Source: Bernardetia sp. (GTDB lineage Bacteria > Bacteroidota > Bacteroidia > Cytophagales > Bernardetiaceae). Taken from it: a stretch of DNA of 64,000 nucleotides. Below the pieces are notes generated by a model. The model made no database searches, had not been told where the DNA came from, and saw only the letters and a program-made list of their open reading frames with translations. A program made the position numbers and the translations under genes. Below, piece by piece: positions 9,842 to 18,766 of the stretch (the first letter of the stretch is position 1; every line of letters starts with the position of its first letter). The DNA is taken from positions 13,395-77,394 of the forward strand of contig NZ_JAHDIG010000002.1 of the NCBI RefSeq assembly GCF_020630935.1. Reading direction: 5' to 3'.

Positions 9842-10630
9842 TTATAAATGTTTGGCTACCAAATCGGCTACTTTATCTACATATTCCTTTTCTGAATCGC
9901 TAAACTCTTTGAAGGAAGCCAATTCGATAACTCCTTTCACTGGATTTTCTTTTATTTCTTTCTCTGTATTGTCTTGCTGGATAGGTACAGCCAAAAGAAC
10001 AGAAGGTTGGCTCTCTCCCAAACCAGAAAGAATGTTGAGATAACCTTCTGGAATGTTTTTTATATATGTTTTTTGTCCTATTTTGGCTACTTGTCCTGCT
10101 ATTCCTTCACCAAATTCATAAAATAGTTTCTGACTATCAGGAAGTGCAAAAGCATACGCAGCTACCAATTCTATTCTCCTTATGTCCGTATCCGTTTGAG
10201 CAATATAGAAAGCTCCCGAAACTGCTTCTAATTGGCTACATACGTGCCTAAGAATATCATTTGATAACTGATTTTTATTTGAGTTTTTTAATAATTTGGA
10301 TAATTCTTCTCTTTGTTTGTTCCAGTCCAATACTTTTATTTGTGTATCATCATCATTTGTTTCTTCACTGACATATCTATCTACATAAATAATGTCTCCT
10401 TGTGCTTGTTTGCGCTGCCACTGCACATAAAAAGCAACCATCAGAATAAGCCCTAAAAGTAATTCAGAAAGAATAAAGCCCATCCAATAATTTCTATTAT
10501 CATCTAACAGACTAGCATCTTGGAGTGTCTTATTTAATTGAAGCAAAAGAAAGCCAGATACAAAAATACCAATGGAATATACTCCAATGGTGATTATAAA
10601 CCAAGTGCTATTTTGAAAGAATTTTTTCAT
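9842..10630 (-). CDS. Membrane-anchored GAF domain protein
   Basis: This 262-residue protein has two hydrophobic helices near the N-terminus (about 11-33 and 48-65), then a short charged linker and a single GAF domain (about 100-262). There is no recognisable output domain. The GAF resembles the one inside the adjacent SpoIIE phosphatase: both contain the order GxFY, AAYAF/ATYAY, F-EG-GQ, SGLGE/GLLGE, VP and a final FSD/E segment. It lies 146 bp upstream of that phosphatase gene and 81 bp downstream of the CheB-like gene, all on one strand. It may sense a small molecule or pair with the phosphatase GAF at the membrane; that is inference. A plain hypothetical GAF sensor is the safe reading. 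Confidence 0.82.
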   Translation of the reverse strand: MKKFFQNSTWFIITIGVYSIGIFVSGFLLLQLNKTLQDASLLDDNRNYWMGFILSELLLGLILMVAFYVQWQRKQAQGDIIYVDRYVSEETNDDDTQIKVLDWNKQREELSKLLKNSNKNQLSNDILRHVCSQLEAVSGAFYIAQTDTDIRRIELVAAYAFALPDSQKLFYEFGEGIAGQVAKIGQKTYIKNIPEGYLNILSGLGESQPSVLLAVPIQQDNTEKEIKENPVKGVIELASFKEFSDSEKEYVDKVADLVAKHL

Positions 10631-10711
10631 ATTTTCTTAACAAATTAAACTCATTTCTTATTTAATTGGGTTTGTACTAGCAAATACTGGCAGTAATACT
10701 GAGTTTTGATA

Positions 10712-11308
10712 CTACTGATAAATTTTGTTGAGCTTTAATAGAAACTCTATAATTTCATCTACTTTCAATTCATAATCAATATCTACTATATTTTTCGCTG
10801 CCATTGGCATTGCATTTATCATACTCTCTTCAATATCTTGAATTATGGTCAGACCCTTTCTATATTTTATTTTTTGCATTCCTACTGCTCCATCTTTGTT
10901 TGCTCCAGAGAGTAAAATACCTATCAACTTATCACGATATACATACGCTGCCGATTCGAAGGTAATATCTATTGCAGGACGAGAATTATTTATTAGTTCT
11001 TCTGTATTTAAAGAGATAGAATTTCCAAGTTCTACTGCCATGTGATAATTGGCAGGGGCTAAATATACAATTCCTTTTTTGATGCTTTCTTTATCTGTTG
11101 GCTCAATAATTTCTTTCTGACTTTTTATAGAAAGTGCTTCTACAAACCCATGGCGTACGTGTTTGAGCCTATGTAAACACAGAAAAATAGGCAATGGAAA
11201 CTCACGAGGAATAGAGGAAAGAATCTGAACCATAGGTTGAAAACTTCCAGCCGAACCTCCAATAACAACTGCCTTGTATTTGCTTATAAGATGTGTTTCT
11301 TTTACCAT
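10712..11308 (-). CDS. cheB: Stand-alone CheB-type methylesterase domain
   Basis: The 198 residues correspond to the catalytic half of CheB without the receiver domain. Visible family marks are the nucleophile region VVIGGSAGSF near the N-terminus, CLHRLKH (catalytic His region), VYLAPANYHM, and LLSGANKDGAVGM with the catalytic-site Asp, followed by a MINAMPMAA segment matching the canonical GMP-A motif. CheB removes methyl groups from glutamates of chemoreceptors, or deamidates them. No receptor, CheA or CheW gene is in the window. It follows the CheR-like gene by 60 bp, so the two probably form an antagonistic pair. Without a receiver domain it cannot be activated by the usual phosphorelay. 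The substrate is unknown. Confidence 0.88.
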   Translation of the reverse strand: MVKETHLISKYKAVVIGGSAGSFQPMVQILSSIPREFPLPIFLCLHRLKHVRHGFVEALSIKSQKEIIEPTDKESIKKGIVYLAPANYHMAVELGNSISLNTEELINNSRPAIDITFESAAYVYRDKLIGILLSGANKDGAVGMQKIKYRKGLTIIQDIEESMINAMPMAAKNIVDIDYELKVDEIIEFLLKLNKIYQ

Positions 11309-11368
11309 TTAGCTCAAAAATTAGCTACTAATAGTTTGAAAAAATAGGATAGTTTAAAATAATTAGTT

Positions 11369-12193
11369 TTAATCTTTAATTTTTTTGTAAATTTTTTCTT
11401 CATTATTTACTACAATAAACTTGTGTGCAATATCACACCAAATTAAAGATTCCTTCGAACCAATAACTAAGTAACCATATTTAAACAAACTCTCGTGGAG
11501 ACGGTGCAATACTTGATTTTGTAATGTTTGATTGAAATAAATCATTACATTTCTACACAAGACTAAGTCAAATTTTGAAAATACACTTCCCTGTACTAAA
11601 TCGTGTTTGCGATAGGAAACATTTTCTAAAAGAGCTTTATTGATAACAGCCTCTGAGCCTACTTCTGTATAATATTTTTCTAACGAAAATTTGCCTTGGT
11701 AGCGTAAATAATTTTTACGATTTACCTCCATGTGTTTGAGGGGATAGCGTCCTTCTTTTGCTTTTGCAATAATAGAACGGTCAATATCTGTGGCTACAAT
11801 TTTGGCTTTGTCTAAAATTCCCATTTCATCTAAAACGATAGACATAGAAACAATTTCTTCTCCTGAAGAACAGCCAGCGTGCCAAATACTGATTTTGTTG
11901 TGGTTGAGCATAATATTAGGAATGATATGCTCTTTCAAAACACGCCAAAATGTAGGGTCTCTGAACATTTCTGTAACATTTACAGTCAATTCGGATACAA
12001 ACTCTTCAAAAAAACCTTCTTTTGTATTCAGAATATGGATAAGTTCATCTACAGTTTGTAGCTTATACAAATCTAACATACGCTTAATGCGTCTTCTAAA
12101 CGAAGACATAGCATAATCTTTAAAGTTATAATCAAACTTATCTTTGATGAAAGTAGTCAGTTTACGTAGTTCAGCTATTTCTATTTCGCCCAT
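11369..12193 (-). CDS. cheR: CheR-type protein-glutamate methyltransferase
   Basis: The 274-residue protein has the CheR layout: an N-terminal helical domain (about 1-75, with RRIKRMLDLY) and a SAM-binding domain. The SAM loop reads WHAGCSSGEE, followed by IVATDID and the signature DLVLCRNVMIYFN. CheR methylates glutamates on chemoreceptors. Length and motifs match the full family. It is the first gene of a same-strand run with the CheB-like domain, the GAF protein and the SpoIIE phosphatase, and no chemotaxis receptor is encoded nearby. It could methylate a distant receptor or another helical signalling protein. Identification is firm; the target is unknown. Confidence 0.92.
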   Translation of the reverse strand: MGEIEIAELRKLTTFIKDKFDYNFKDYAMSSFRRRIKRMLDLYKLQTVDELIHILNTKEGFFEEFVSELTVNVTEMFRDPTFWRVLKEHIIPNIMLNHNKISIWHAGCSSGEEIVSMSIVLDEMGILDKAKIVATDIDRSIIAKAKEGRYPLKHMEVNRKNYLRYQGKFSLEKYYTEVGSEAVINKALLENVSYRKHDLVQGSVFSKFDLVLCRNVMIYFNQTLQNQVLHRLHESLFKYGYLVIGSKESLIWCDIAHKFIVVNNEEKIYKKIKD

Positions 12194-12367
12194 ATTTAAA
12201 AACTAAGGGGTTTGAGAGTTATTTTCTATTTCTTCAAAAAACTCAGATACAACAAAAGTTTATTCTGAATTTTAAAGTTTATGTAGGCAAAGTACATCCT
12301 TCTTTTAAACTTTACAAGTCTAAGTTAGCATTTTTTATCAATTATTTAAAGTTATTTTAGACAGAGT

Positions 12368-12406
12368 AAAACCCAACAAAGATTTTTAATAGTCTTTATT
12401 GGGTTG
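12368..12406 (-). terminator. Terminator hairpin downstream of the first coiled-coil gene
   Basis: An imperfect hairpin pairs AACCCAACAAAGA with TCTTTATTGGGTT, with a short AT loop. It lies 40 bp beyond the stop of the minus-strand coiled-coil gene (12446) and upstream of the cheR-like gene, so it should separate the two units. Confidence 0.6.
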
Positions 12407-12445
12407 AATTTGTTTAGTGATAAGTAGTTTAGAAAGTTGTTTTTT

Positions 12446-13558
12446 TTATTTCTTCCCATTCTGTTTAGACTGCTCAAAAGCTACTTCACGAAGTGCAGCG
12501 AGTGATTTTGCGCCCGACGCTCCATCTATTGCCTTGATAGCCAATTCTTTTGCCTCTTTGAGTGCGCTAGTCAGTTGTGCGTTGAGCGACTTAATTTGAG
12601 CATCTTGGTGTGCAATTTTTCCAGAAAGAGCTGTAATTTGGCGTTCTGCAATGCGTTTTTTGCCTTCGTTTTCTTTTGCTAACAAATCAGATTTAGATTT
12701 ATTTTCTCTCTGAATGACAGCTTTGGTCTTCTCATAAACACGTTTTGTTTCGTTGTCTAGTTTCTTAGGAAGTTCCTCTGCTTTTTGTGTTGCTTCTTCA
12801 TAGCTTTGCTCTTTTTCAGATAGAAGTTTTTCACGCAATGCCCACTCTTTTTCTTGCTCTTCTTTAAGCGTAGCAAGTTCTTCTGCACGAACTTTGGCAA
12901 GCTGTGCTGCCTCGTCTTTTATTTGCTGACGCTCCAAATTGCGCTGATAATGATAGGCTTCGTTTTCTCTGTCTAGGCTGGTTTGCCACTCTTTTTTACG
13001 TTCAGAAAGTGTTGAATTATGCAAGTCTTCGGCTTCTTCATAAGCCTTTTTAGCTTCCTCTTCGGCTTCTAATTGCTCTTTTTCAGTTTGAGTAATTATT
13101 TTCTCAAAAGATTCTGATTTCTCAATATATTCTCTAATAATGTCAGAAAGCGTGCTTTCTTCGGCTTCTTCAATCTGATGAAGCTCTAAAAGTTGGCTTT
13201 CAATCTCGTTGCTCTCTTCCTGCAAAACAGCCAAGTTTGCAGCTTCTTTTGTCAGATTATCTGAAAGCCCACTAATGGCAATACCAACATTACCTTTGAT
13301 GTTTTCAAATGCTGTAACTACGCTTTCTACCGACTGATAACCTCCCCCATTGAAAGAAACTGCTGGAGTTGTTTTTATAGGTTGTGCTTTGGTTTGCACC
13401 ACTTTTTGCACAGTAAGTCCTTTTTCTAAATTGCTTTGCAGTGTTCGGTTCTCGGTTTTAAGTTTTGTAATTTCTGCTTGGAGCGATTTATTTTCTCTTT
13501 CAAGAGACCTATATGCATCGATAATCTCTTTTTTTGTGTTTTTCATTGAAATTGCCAT
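12446..13558 (-). CDS. Coiled-coil protein of unknown function (paralogue A)
   Basis: The 370-residue protein is almost entirely Glu/Lys/Gln-rich heptad-type sequence, with no signal peptide and no membrane helix. A central tract near 160-280 has many EE, KE and AE repeats. It ends with a short conserved tail in which AQLTSALKEAKELAIKAIDG parallels the tail of the next gene. The two proteins also share the NxxLxxEKE / RExxLxEKE pattern, so they look like diverged paralogues. They are 119 bp apart on the same strand. I recognise no enzyme domain; a cytoskeletal, scaffold or gliding-related filament is possible, but nothing in the sequence proves it. Hydrophobicity is too regular for a random ORF. 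Confidence 0.8.
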   Translation of the reverse strand: MAISMKNTKKEIIDAYRSLERENKSLQAEITKLKTENRTLQSNLEKGLTVQKVVQTKAQPIKTTPAVSFNGGGYQSVESVVTAFENIKGNVGIAISGLSDNLTKEAANLAVLQEESNEIESQLLELHQIEEAEESTLSDIIREYIEKSESFEKIITQTEKEQLEAEEEAKKAYEEAEDLHNSTLSERKKEWQTSLDRENEAYHYQRNLERQQIKDEAAQLAKVRAEELATLKEEQEKEWALREKLLSEKEQSYEEATQKAEELPKKLDNETKRVYEKTKAVIQRENKSKSDLLAKENEGKKRIAERQITALSGKIAHQDAQIKSLNAQLTSALKEAKELAIKAIDGASGAKSLAALREVAFEQSKQNGKK

Positions 13559-13677
13559 AATACTAATATTTTTTGAAGATTTTGAAAGTGTTTTGAAATA
13601 AAAAATTTGATAGAGTAGATGACTACGGATTTTGGGCAGATTTTTTATTTATTCAAAAGGTTTTGGAATGAACAGAT

Positions 13678-14643
13678 TTATTTAGAAGAAGTAGGGTTAT
13701 CAAAAGCTCTCAATGAAAGCGACTGAACCTGTTCTAATGCGTGATTGAGCTGGCTTGTCAAGTTATCGATTTCTAATTTGCCAGTTTCCACGTTGAGTTT
13801 TAAATCTTCTATTTGTTCAGCAAAGATTTGTGCGTTGGCAGTTTCTTCTCTTTCCATAAGGTCAGCAACTATTTTTCCTTCTTTAGTAGCTTCATTAGCT
13901 GCTTTTTCTCTTGCTTTTTTGACTTCATTTTTGAGTTTTTCATCAAATTCTGCAATCAAAGTAAGATTTTTTTGGTGCTTTTCGTCTTTTTCAGACAATA
14001 CTTCCTCACGACCATTCCAAGCCTTTTCTTTTTCAGCTTTTTGCTCAGCAAGTTTGCGTACAGTTTGTTTTTTCTGTGCTTCAAAAGCATCAGTGGCAAG
14101 TTGTGTGTTACGCTGCTGGTCGTACTCAAAACGTTCTTCTTCTTGCTGACGAGTTTTCTGTGTGCGTTCTTCCGATTCTTTTACTTCTTTCTCAAAAAGA
14201 TTATTTTCCTTTTTCCAAAAAGCCTCATCTTCTTTGCGAGAGTTTGCCATCAGTTCCATTCTCTTTTGGTGGGCTTCTGTCAGTTCTGCTAGTTTAGATT
14301 CGTGTTCTTGTTTGAGCAAATACAGCGCATCAGCAGCAAGTTTTACTTGGTGTAAGTTTTGAAGCCTTTTTTTCTCAATTTCGATAGCATCCTCAATCTG
14401 TGAGCGTTTTTCAGATTCGTCTTGTAGTTTTTTAGACCATTGTGTAAGTGTATCAGCAAAAGTAAGTTGGAGCGAGCCAAGACCTTTTACAATGCTGTCT
14501 GGAGTGTAGGTACGAGCTGTCTGCAAAAGAGTAATTTCCTTTGCCTTTGCTACAGATTCTTCCTTCGTTATCACTTCGTGACGTTGGTGATAATAGTTTT
14601 TTAGGAGAGAAGAAAAGTCGTTTTTAATTTGATTCTTGTCCAT
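13678..14643 (-). CDS. Coiled-coil protein of unknown function (paralogue B)
   Basis: This 321-residue cytoplasmic protein is predicted to be nearly continuous coiled coil, rich in Glu, Lys, Gln and Ala. It shares with the downstream gene the motif AWNGREEVLSEKDEKH (the partner has WALREKLLSEKEQSY) and the C-terminal pattern LTSQLNHALEQVQSLSLRAF. It lies immediately upstream of paralogue A on the same strand and is divergent from proC. No catalytic or membrane domain is visible. Gene reality is supported by the paralogy and by the length of the open frame. The function is unknown. Confidence 0.8.
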   Translation of the reverse strand: MDKNQIKNDFSSLLKNYYHQRHEVITKEESVAKAKEITLLQTARTYTPDSIVKGLGSLQLTFADTLTQWSKKLQDESEKRSQIEDAIEIEKKRLQNLHQVKLAADALYLLKQEHESKLAELTEAHQKRMELMANSRKEDEAFWKKENNLFEKEVKESEERTQKTRQQEEERFEYDQQRNTQLATDAFEAQKKQTVRKLAEQKAEKEKAWNGREEVLSEKDEKHQKNLTLIAEFDEKLKNEVKKAREKAANEATKEGKIVADLMEREETANAQIFAEQIEDLKLNVETGKLEIDNLTSQLNHALEQVQSLSLRAFDNPTSSK

Positions 14644-14923
14644 AATAAATAAATAGGTAAATTTGGTTTGAAAATTTAATTACGAGTTGTTCAATTACGA
14701 ATTATGAATTGGTAAATTAGCAGAGCTAATGAAATCACAGAATAAATAGGTCATTTATCACTTACCATTTACCACTTATAATTCTTTCAAAGAGTCGTTT
14801 TTCTCTTTGTTTATATTACAAATTTAGAGTAGCAGACCGTAATCTATTTGAGGACTAAAAAAAAGATTGAAATTTATTTATTTTTTTGTAAAATACTATT
14901 TGTCATTCGAATACTTCAATAAA

Positions 14924-15724
14924 ATGAAAATACTGATTGTAGGTGCAGGAAATATGGGAACAACGTATGCAGAGAGTTTCCTTTTATCGCATTCCATTAC
15001 CAAAGACGATTTACTTATTTTGGAAAAAACCACAGAAAAAGCTGATTTGCTTAGAAAAAAAGGGTATCAGTATGTTATTTCGTCTCCAGATGAGAGAGTG
15101 TCAAAAGTAAAGCTCATCATCTTGGCAGTCAAACCACAGGATACGTCTCTACTTTTTGAGAACTTGAAAAATTATATTCTGCCTACTCAAACAATTCTTT
15201 CTATTATGGCAGGTGTAAAAATAGAAACCTTGAAAAAGGCTTTGGGAACAACAAAAGTTGTTCGTGCAATGCCCAACTTACCCTCACAAATTGGAATGGG
15301 AATGACAGGCTTTACAGCAGACGAATCTGTTACAAGAGAAGAGCTATTTTTTGTGCAAAACCTATTGAATACTACTGGAAAATCTCTTTATTTTTCAGAA
15401 GAAGAAAAAATTGATGCCGTTACAGCAATTTCTGGAAGCGGTCCTGCCTATGTTTATTATTTTATGGAAGCTATGATAAAAAAGGCGCAAGAAATGGGTT
15501 TTTCTCATTCGGAAGCAGAGCTATTGGTTACACAGACATTTATGGGTGCTGTACATTTGGAAAACAGAAGCAACTATTCGTGTGAAGAATGGATAAAGAG
15601 AGTTTCCTCTAGGGGAGGAACAACTGAAGCTGCTTTAAAAGTTTTTTCAGAGGAAAGTTTAGGCGAAAAAATAGGAAATGGACTTACAGCAGCACAAAAA
15701 AGAGCAAAAGAGTTAGGAGAATAA
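14924..15724 (+). CDS. proC: Pyrroline-5-carboxylate reductase
   Basis: The 266-residue enzyme catalyses the last step of proline synthesis, NAD(P)H-dependent reduction of 1-pyrroline-5-carboxylate. The ATG at 14924 is chosen because the next residues KILIVGAGNMG are the N-terminal Rossmann motif; an upstream in-frame ATG at 14867 would add 19 hydrophobic residues unlike the family. Further marks are VKPQD, RAMPNLP, the substrate-site segment AISGSGPAYVYYFMEA, and RGGTTEAAL near the end. Length is normal. It is monocistronic in appearance: the coiled-coil genes diverge upstream, and the next gene starts 124 bp downstream on the same strand. Identification is firm. Confidence 0.96.
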   Translation: MKILIVGAGNMGTTYAESFLLSHSITKDDLLILEKTTEKADLLRKKGYQYVISSPDERVSKVKLIILAVKPQDTSLLFENLKNYILPTQTILSIMAGVKIETLKKALGTTKVVRAMPNLPSQIGMGMTGFTADESVTREELFFVQNLLNTTGKSLYFSEEEKIDAVTAISGSGPAYVYYFMEAMIKKAQEMGFSHSEAELLVTQTFMGAVHLENRSNYSCEEWIKRVSSRGGTTEAALKVFSEESLGEKIGNGLTAAQKRAKELGE

Positions 15725-15848
15725 ATTAATTATCAAGAGAATAACAAAATTAGTTTTTGTAGGTTGTAGTTATATCAGAGCAAAGTCATTATTTAATATG
15801 CTTTTTGCTTTATATTTTTTAGACTTCATTTTTTAATCTTTACATTAT

Positions 15849-16769
15849 ATGGCTCGCAAATTTAGATTCAAAGATTTAGGCAAACTGCTTAAAGAAACTT
15901 ATACAGAATGGAATGCTTTAGACCCTTTTCGTGAAAGTGCTGTGATTGCTTATTACACTATTTTTTCTTTACCTGGACTTTTGATTATGGTAATAAAGTC
16001 AGCAGGAGCATTATTTGGAGAAGAGGCTGTCAGAGGAGAAGTTACTGGACAAATTTCTGGAATGATAGGACAAGACGCAGCCGAAGCCGTACAAGAAATG
16101 ATAAAAAATGCACTGAGTACAGAAGATTCTACCTTTGCTTTGATTGTAGGTATTGGCTCACTGATTTTTGGTGCTACTGGAGTTTTTGTGCAGCTTCAAA
16201 AGTCATTTAATCATATTTGGGAAGTAGAACCTGATGCTTCAAATGGAATTATGAAATTAGTTACTGATAGAGCAACTTCTTTTGGAATGATTGTTATCAT
16301 AGCTTTCTTATTACTAATCTCCCTCGTTGTTTCTGCTCTCATATCTACACTTTCTGATTGGATGATGAGATTTTTGCCTGATTTTATGGTGTATGGCATG
16401 ACAGCGATTGAAATTTTAATTTCTTTACTCATCATAGGTGTTTTGTTTGGTTTTATGTTCAAAACACTTCCAGACAGAGAAATTCCTTGGAAAACTGTTG
16501 GAATTGGAGGAGTTGTAACAGCTATTTTATTTACGATAGGTAAAGAAGGATTGAGTCTTTATTTTGGAATGGCAGAACCTGCCTCTACGTATGGTGTTGC
16601 TGGGTCGATAGTTTTGATTTTGCTTTGGGTTTCTTATGCTTGCTTAATTTTGTTTTTTGGAGCAGAATTTACAAAAGTCTATGCTCGTTTTTATGGACAC
16701 AGGACAAAAGTTTCTAAGCATGCAAAGAGTACTGAAAAATTAGAAAGCGTACGTCCTACTTCTTTGTAG
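15849..16769 (+). CDS. YihY/BrkB family inner-membrane protein
   Basis: The 306-residue protein shows the YihY/BrkB pattern: an N-terminal AYYTIFSLPGLLIM helix, a charged loop with IGSLIFGATGVFVQLQKSFNHIW, then several further hydrophobic helices, including a final pair around 215-275 with a TYGVAGSIVLILLWVSY motif. About six membrane segments are expected. The family is often annotated as virulence factor BrkB or putative ribonuclease BN, but the RNase BN assignment is historically wrong. The biochemical role is uncertain. The stop codon lies only 4 bp from the stop of the convergent gene at 16774. A short charged tail (KVSKHAKSTEKLES) follows the last helix. Confidence 0.9.
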   Translation: MARKFRFKDLGKLLKETYTEWNALDPFRESAVIAYYTIFSLPGLLIMVIKSAGALFGEEAVRGEVTGQISGMIGQDAAEAVQEMIKNALSTEDSTFALIVGIGSLIFGATGVFVQLQKSFNHIWEVEPDASNGIMKLVTDRATSFGMIVIIAFLLLISLVVSALISTLSDWMMRFLPDFMVYGMTAIEILISLLIIGVLFGFMFKTLPDREIPWKTVGIGGVVTAILFTIGKEGLSLYFGMAEPASTYGVAGSIVLILLWVSYACLILFFGAEFTKVYARFYGHRTKVSKHAKSTEKLESVRPTSL

Positions 16770-16773
16770 TTCT

Positions 16774-17352
16774 CTATTTGTTTGCTTCATTATAATCTCT
16801 TATAAAATCCATTACTAGATAACCTTTAAAAACACTAACTTTCTTTAGTAATTCTAACCCCATTTTATCTTTTCTTTTTTTTAAGGCTCTTCTGAGATTG
16901 TTTTTACTCAACAATTCCATATCTCCATTTGTACCAAATGAAAATAAGTAAGGAGTGGAAGAGGTAGAAGAAAAACCTGTTTGTGGGTCTCGCTTTGTTA
17001 CAATGCTATATCCTTTTTCAGTATAGTTGCCATAAACAACAATTTTACCGAAAGATGTAATCTTGCGAGGATAGTTCTTTTCATCTACTCTATATACATC
17101 TCCATTATTATTTTTATATCCCCAAATATTTCCTTTTCTTATTTTTATATCTGTTTTTTTTCCTCTCTCATTTTCGAAACTAACAGTAAACCTCCCCAAA
17201 AAATGATATACACTTGAATACCGACCGTAGTTTGTCAAGTTATTGTTCAAATAATCTTTATAAGTTTTATATACCCCTGCTTGCGAAAAAGCAACGTTAG
17301 AAATTAGAAGTAAAACTGAAGTTAGGATAAAGACTCTTTTAGTAACCCACAT
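16774..17352 (-). CDS. Secreted protein of unknown function
   Basis: The 192-residue product starts with a signal peptide (ILTSVLLLISNVAFSQ, cleavage near residue 24). The mature part is rich in Lys, Tyr, Asn and Gly and looks beta-stranded (YGNYTEKGYSIV, GTNGDMELLSK). It ends with a helical KKRKDK-containing segment. I know no named family for it; small secreted proteins of this kind are common in Cytophagales. It converges on the BrkB gene with 4 bp between the stop codons, and the divergent pdxA gene starts 125 bp beyond its own start. Confidence 0.75.
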   Translation of the reverse strand: MWVTKRVFILTSVLLLISNVAFSQAGVYKTYKDYLNNNLTNYGRYSSVYHFLGRFTVSFENERGKKTDIKIRKGNIWGYKNNNGDVYRVDEKNYPRKITSFGKIVVYGNYTEKGYSIVTKRDPQTGFSSTSSTPYLFSFGTNGDMELLSKNNLRRALKKRKDKMGLELLKKVSVFKGYLVMDFIRDYNEANK

Positions 17353-17477
17353 AATTTTATAAGATTGAGTTTTTTGTGTAAAAATACAAAATTAAGGAAT
17401 ATTAAATAAAACTGAAATAGTAAAATAGTTTTGTAATTTTGTAATTCAAATATTTGTCCCACTAGTCATTCATTACC

Positions 17478-18665
17478 TTGGAAAACGAAAACAAAACCTC
17501 CTTTTATCCTTTTGAATCAAATAACGGAGAAGACAAATTAGATAATTTATCAGCAAAGAAAAAAGAACGACCAAAGCGTTTTCGTCCGAAAATAGGAATT
17601 TCTATGGGCGATTTTAACGGAATTGGAATCGAAGTAATCTTGAAAACACTTACTGATACAAGAGTTTTAGACCTTTGTATTCCTGTAATTTTTGGCGCAG
17701 CACGAGTTTTTTCTCACTATAAAAAATTATTAAATATAGACTTTGCCTTCCAACAACATTTCATAGATGATGAAAATTTAGCTACTTCTATTCATAGACA
17801 CAAAGTAAATATCATCAACTGTTCTTCTGCAAAAGTAGAAGTGGAGGCTGGAAAAATTACAAAAGAGGCAGGTGCTTGTGCATTGGCAGCCTTAGAGGGA
17901 GCAACAAAAGCAATGCAAGAGGGATGGATAGATGCACTAGTTACTGCCCCCATAAATAAAGATAATATTCAGTCAGAAGAGTTTAATTTTCCTGGACACA
18001 CAGAATATTTGACAGAAAAATTTAGTAAAGAAGAATTCAAAGATAGCTTGATGTTTTTGGTCTATGAAGGTTTGCGTGTGGGTGTAGTTACAGGACATAT
18101 TCCTTTAAAAGATGTTCCAACAGCTATCACAGCCAAAAAGATAGAAAGTAAACTCAACTTGATGTTATATTCTCTAAAACAAGATTTTGGTATTGAAAAA
18201 CCCAAAGTAGCTCTTTTAGGATTGAATCCACATGCAGGAGAAAATGGTCTTTTAGGTAGTGAAGAAAAAGAGATTATTGAGCCTGTTATTGAAAAATTCA
18301 GACAAAAAGGACATTTAGTGTATGGAGCTTTTCCTTCTGATGGTTTTTTTGGGGCAAGGGAATACAAAAAATTTGATGGAATTTTGGCTATGTATCACGA
18401 CCAAGGGCTTATTCCATTCAAAACACTGGCATTTCATGATGGAATAAATTTTACAGCAGGTTTGCCTATTGTCAGAACTTCTCCAGACCACGGAACGGCC
18501 TATGGCATTGCAGGAAAGAATAAGGCTGATGAAAGTTCGTTTCGCAATGCTCTGTTTTTAGCCATTGATACTGTTAAAAATAGGATAGATTTTGAAATTA
18601 CAAGTCAAGAAAGAATAGAACACAAACAAAGACGAAAAGAAGAGCGAAGAAGAAACAGAGGTTAA
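17478..18665 (+). CDS. pdxA: 4-hydroxythreonine-4-phosphate dehydrogenase, TTG start
   Basis: PdxA oxidises 4-phosphohydroxy-L-threonine in the DXP-independent branch of pyridoxal phosphate synthesis. Family marks are ISMGDFNGIGIEV, TAPINKDNI, the metal-binding FPGHTEYLTEKF, YHDQGLIPFK, and LPIVRTSPDHGTAYGIAG. The protein has 395 residues, longer than the usual 330-350, owing to a charged N-terminal extension (to about residue 38) and a basic C-terminal tail (HKQRRKEERRRNRG). No in-frame ATG lies upstream before a TAG at 17463, and the first internal ATG falls inside ISMGDFNG, so TTG at 17478 is the likely start. Bacteroidota commonly encode pdxA with such extensions, so the gene is probably functional. 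Confidence 0.94.
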   Translation: MENENKTSFYPFESNNGEDKLDNLSAKKKERPKRFRPKIGISMGDFNGIGIEVILKTLTDTRVLDLCIPVIFGAARVFSHYKKLLNIDFAFQQHFIDDENLATSIHRHKVNIINCSSAKVEVEAGKITKEAGACALAALEGATKAMQEGWIDALVTAPINKDNIQSEEFNFPGHTEYLTEKFSKEEFKDSLMFLVYEGLRVGVVTGHIPLKDVPTAITAKKIESKLNLMLYSLKQDFGIEKPKVALLGLNPHAGENGLLGSEEKEIIEPVIEKFRQKGHLVYGAFPSDGFFGAREYKKFDGILAMYHDQGLIPFKTLAFHDGINFTAGLPIVRTSPDHGTAYGIAGKNKADESSFRNALFLAIDTVKNRIDFEITSQERIEHKQRRKEERRRNRG

Positions 18666-18766
18666 TTTTTTGTATATTTACACGTTTCTATTAGTATGAG
18701 AAACACTATTTTTCTGAATTGCCATCCTATTTTACACGACTAAAGCTAACTAAGAATTTTTATTTT

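Noticed and set aside
13745-14362. Long plus-strand open frames opposite the coiled-coil genes
   Set aside because: They are antisense shadows created by the biased Lys/Glu codons of the coiled-coil proteins; their translations are Phe/Ser-rich and without family signal.
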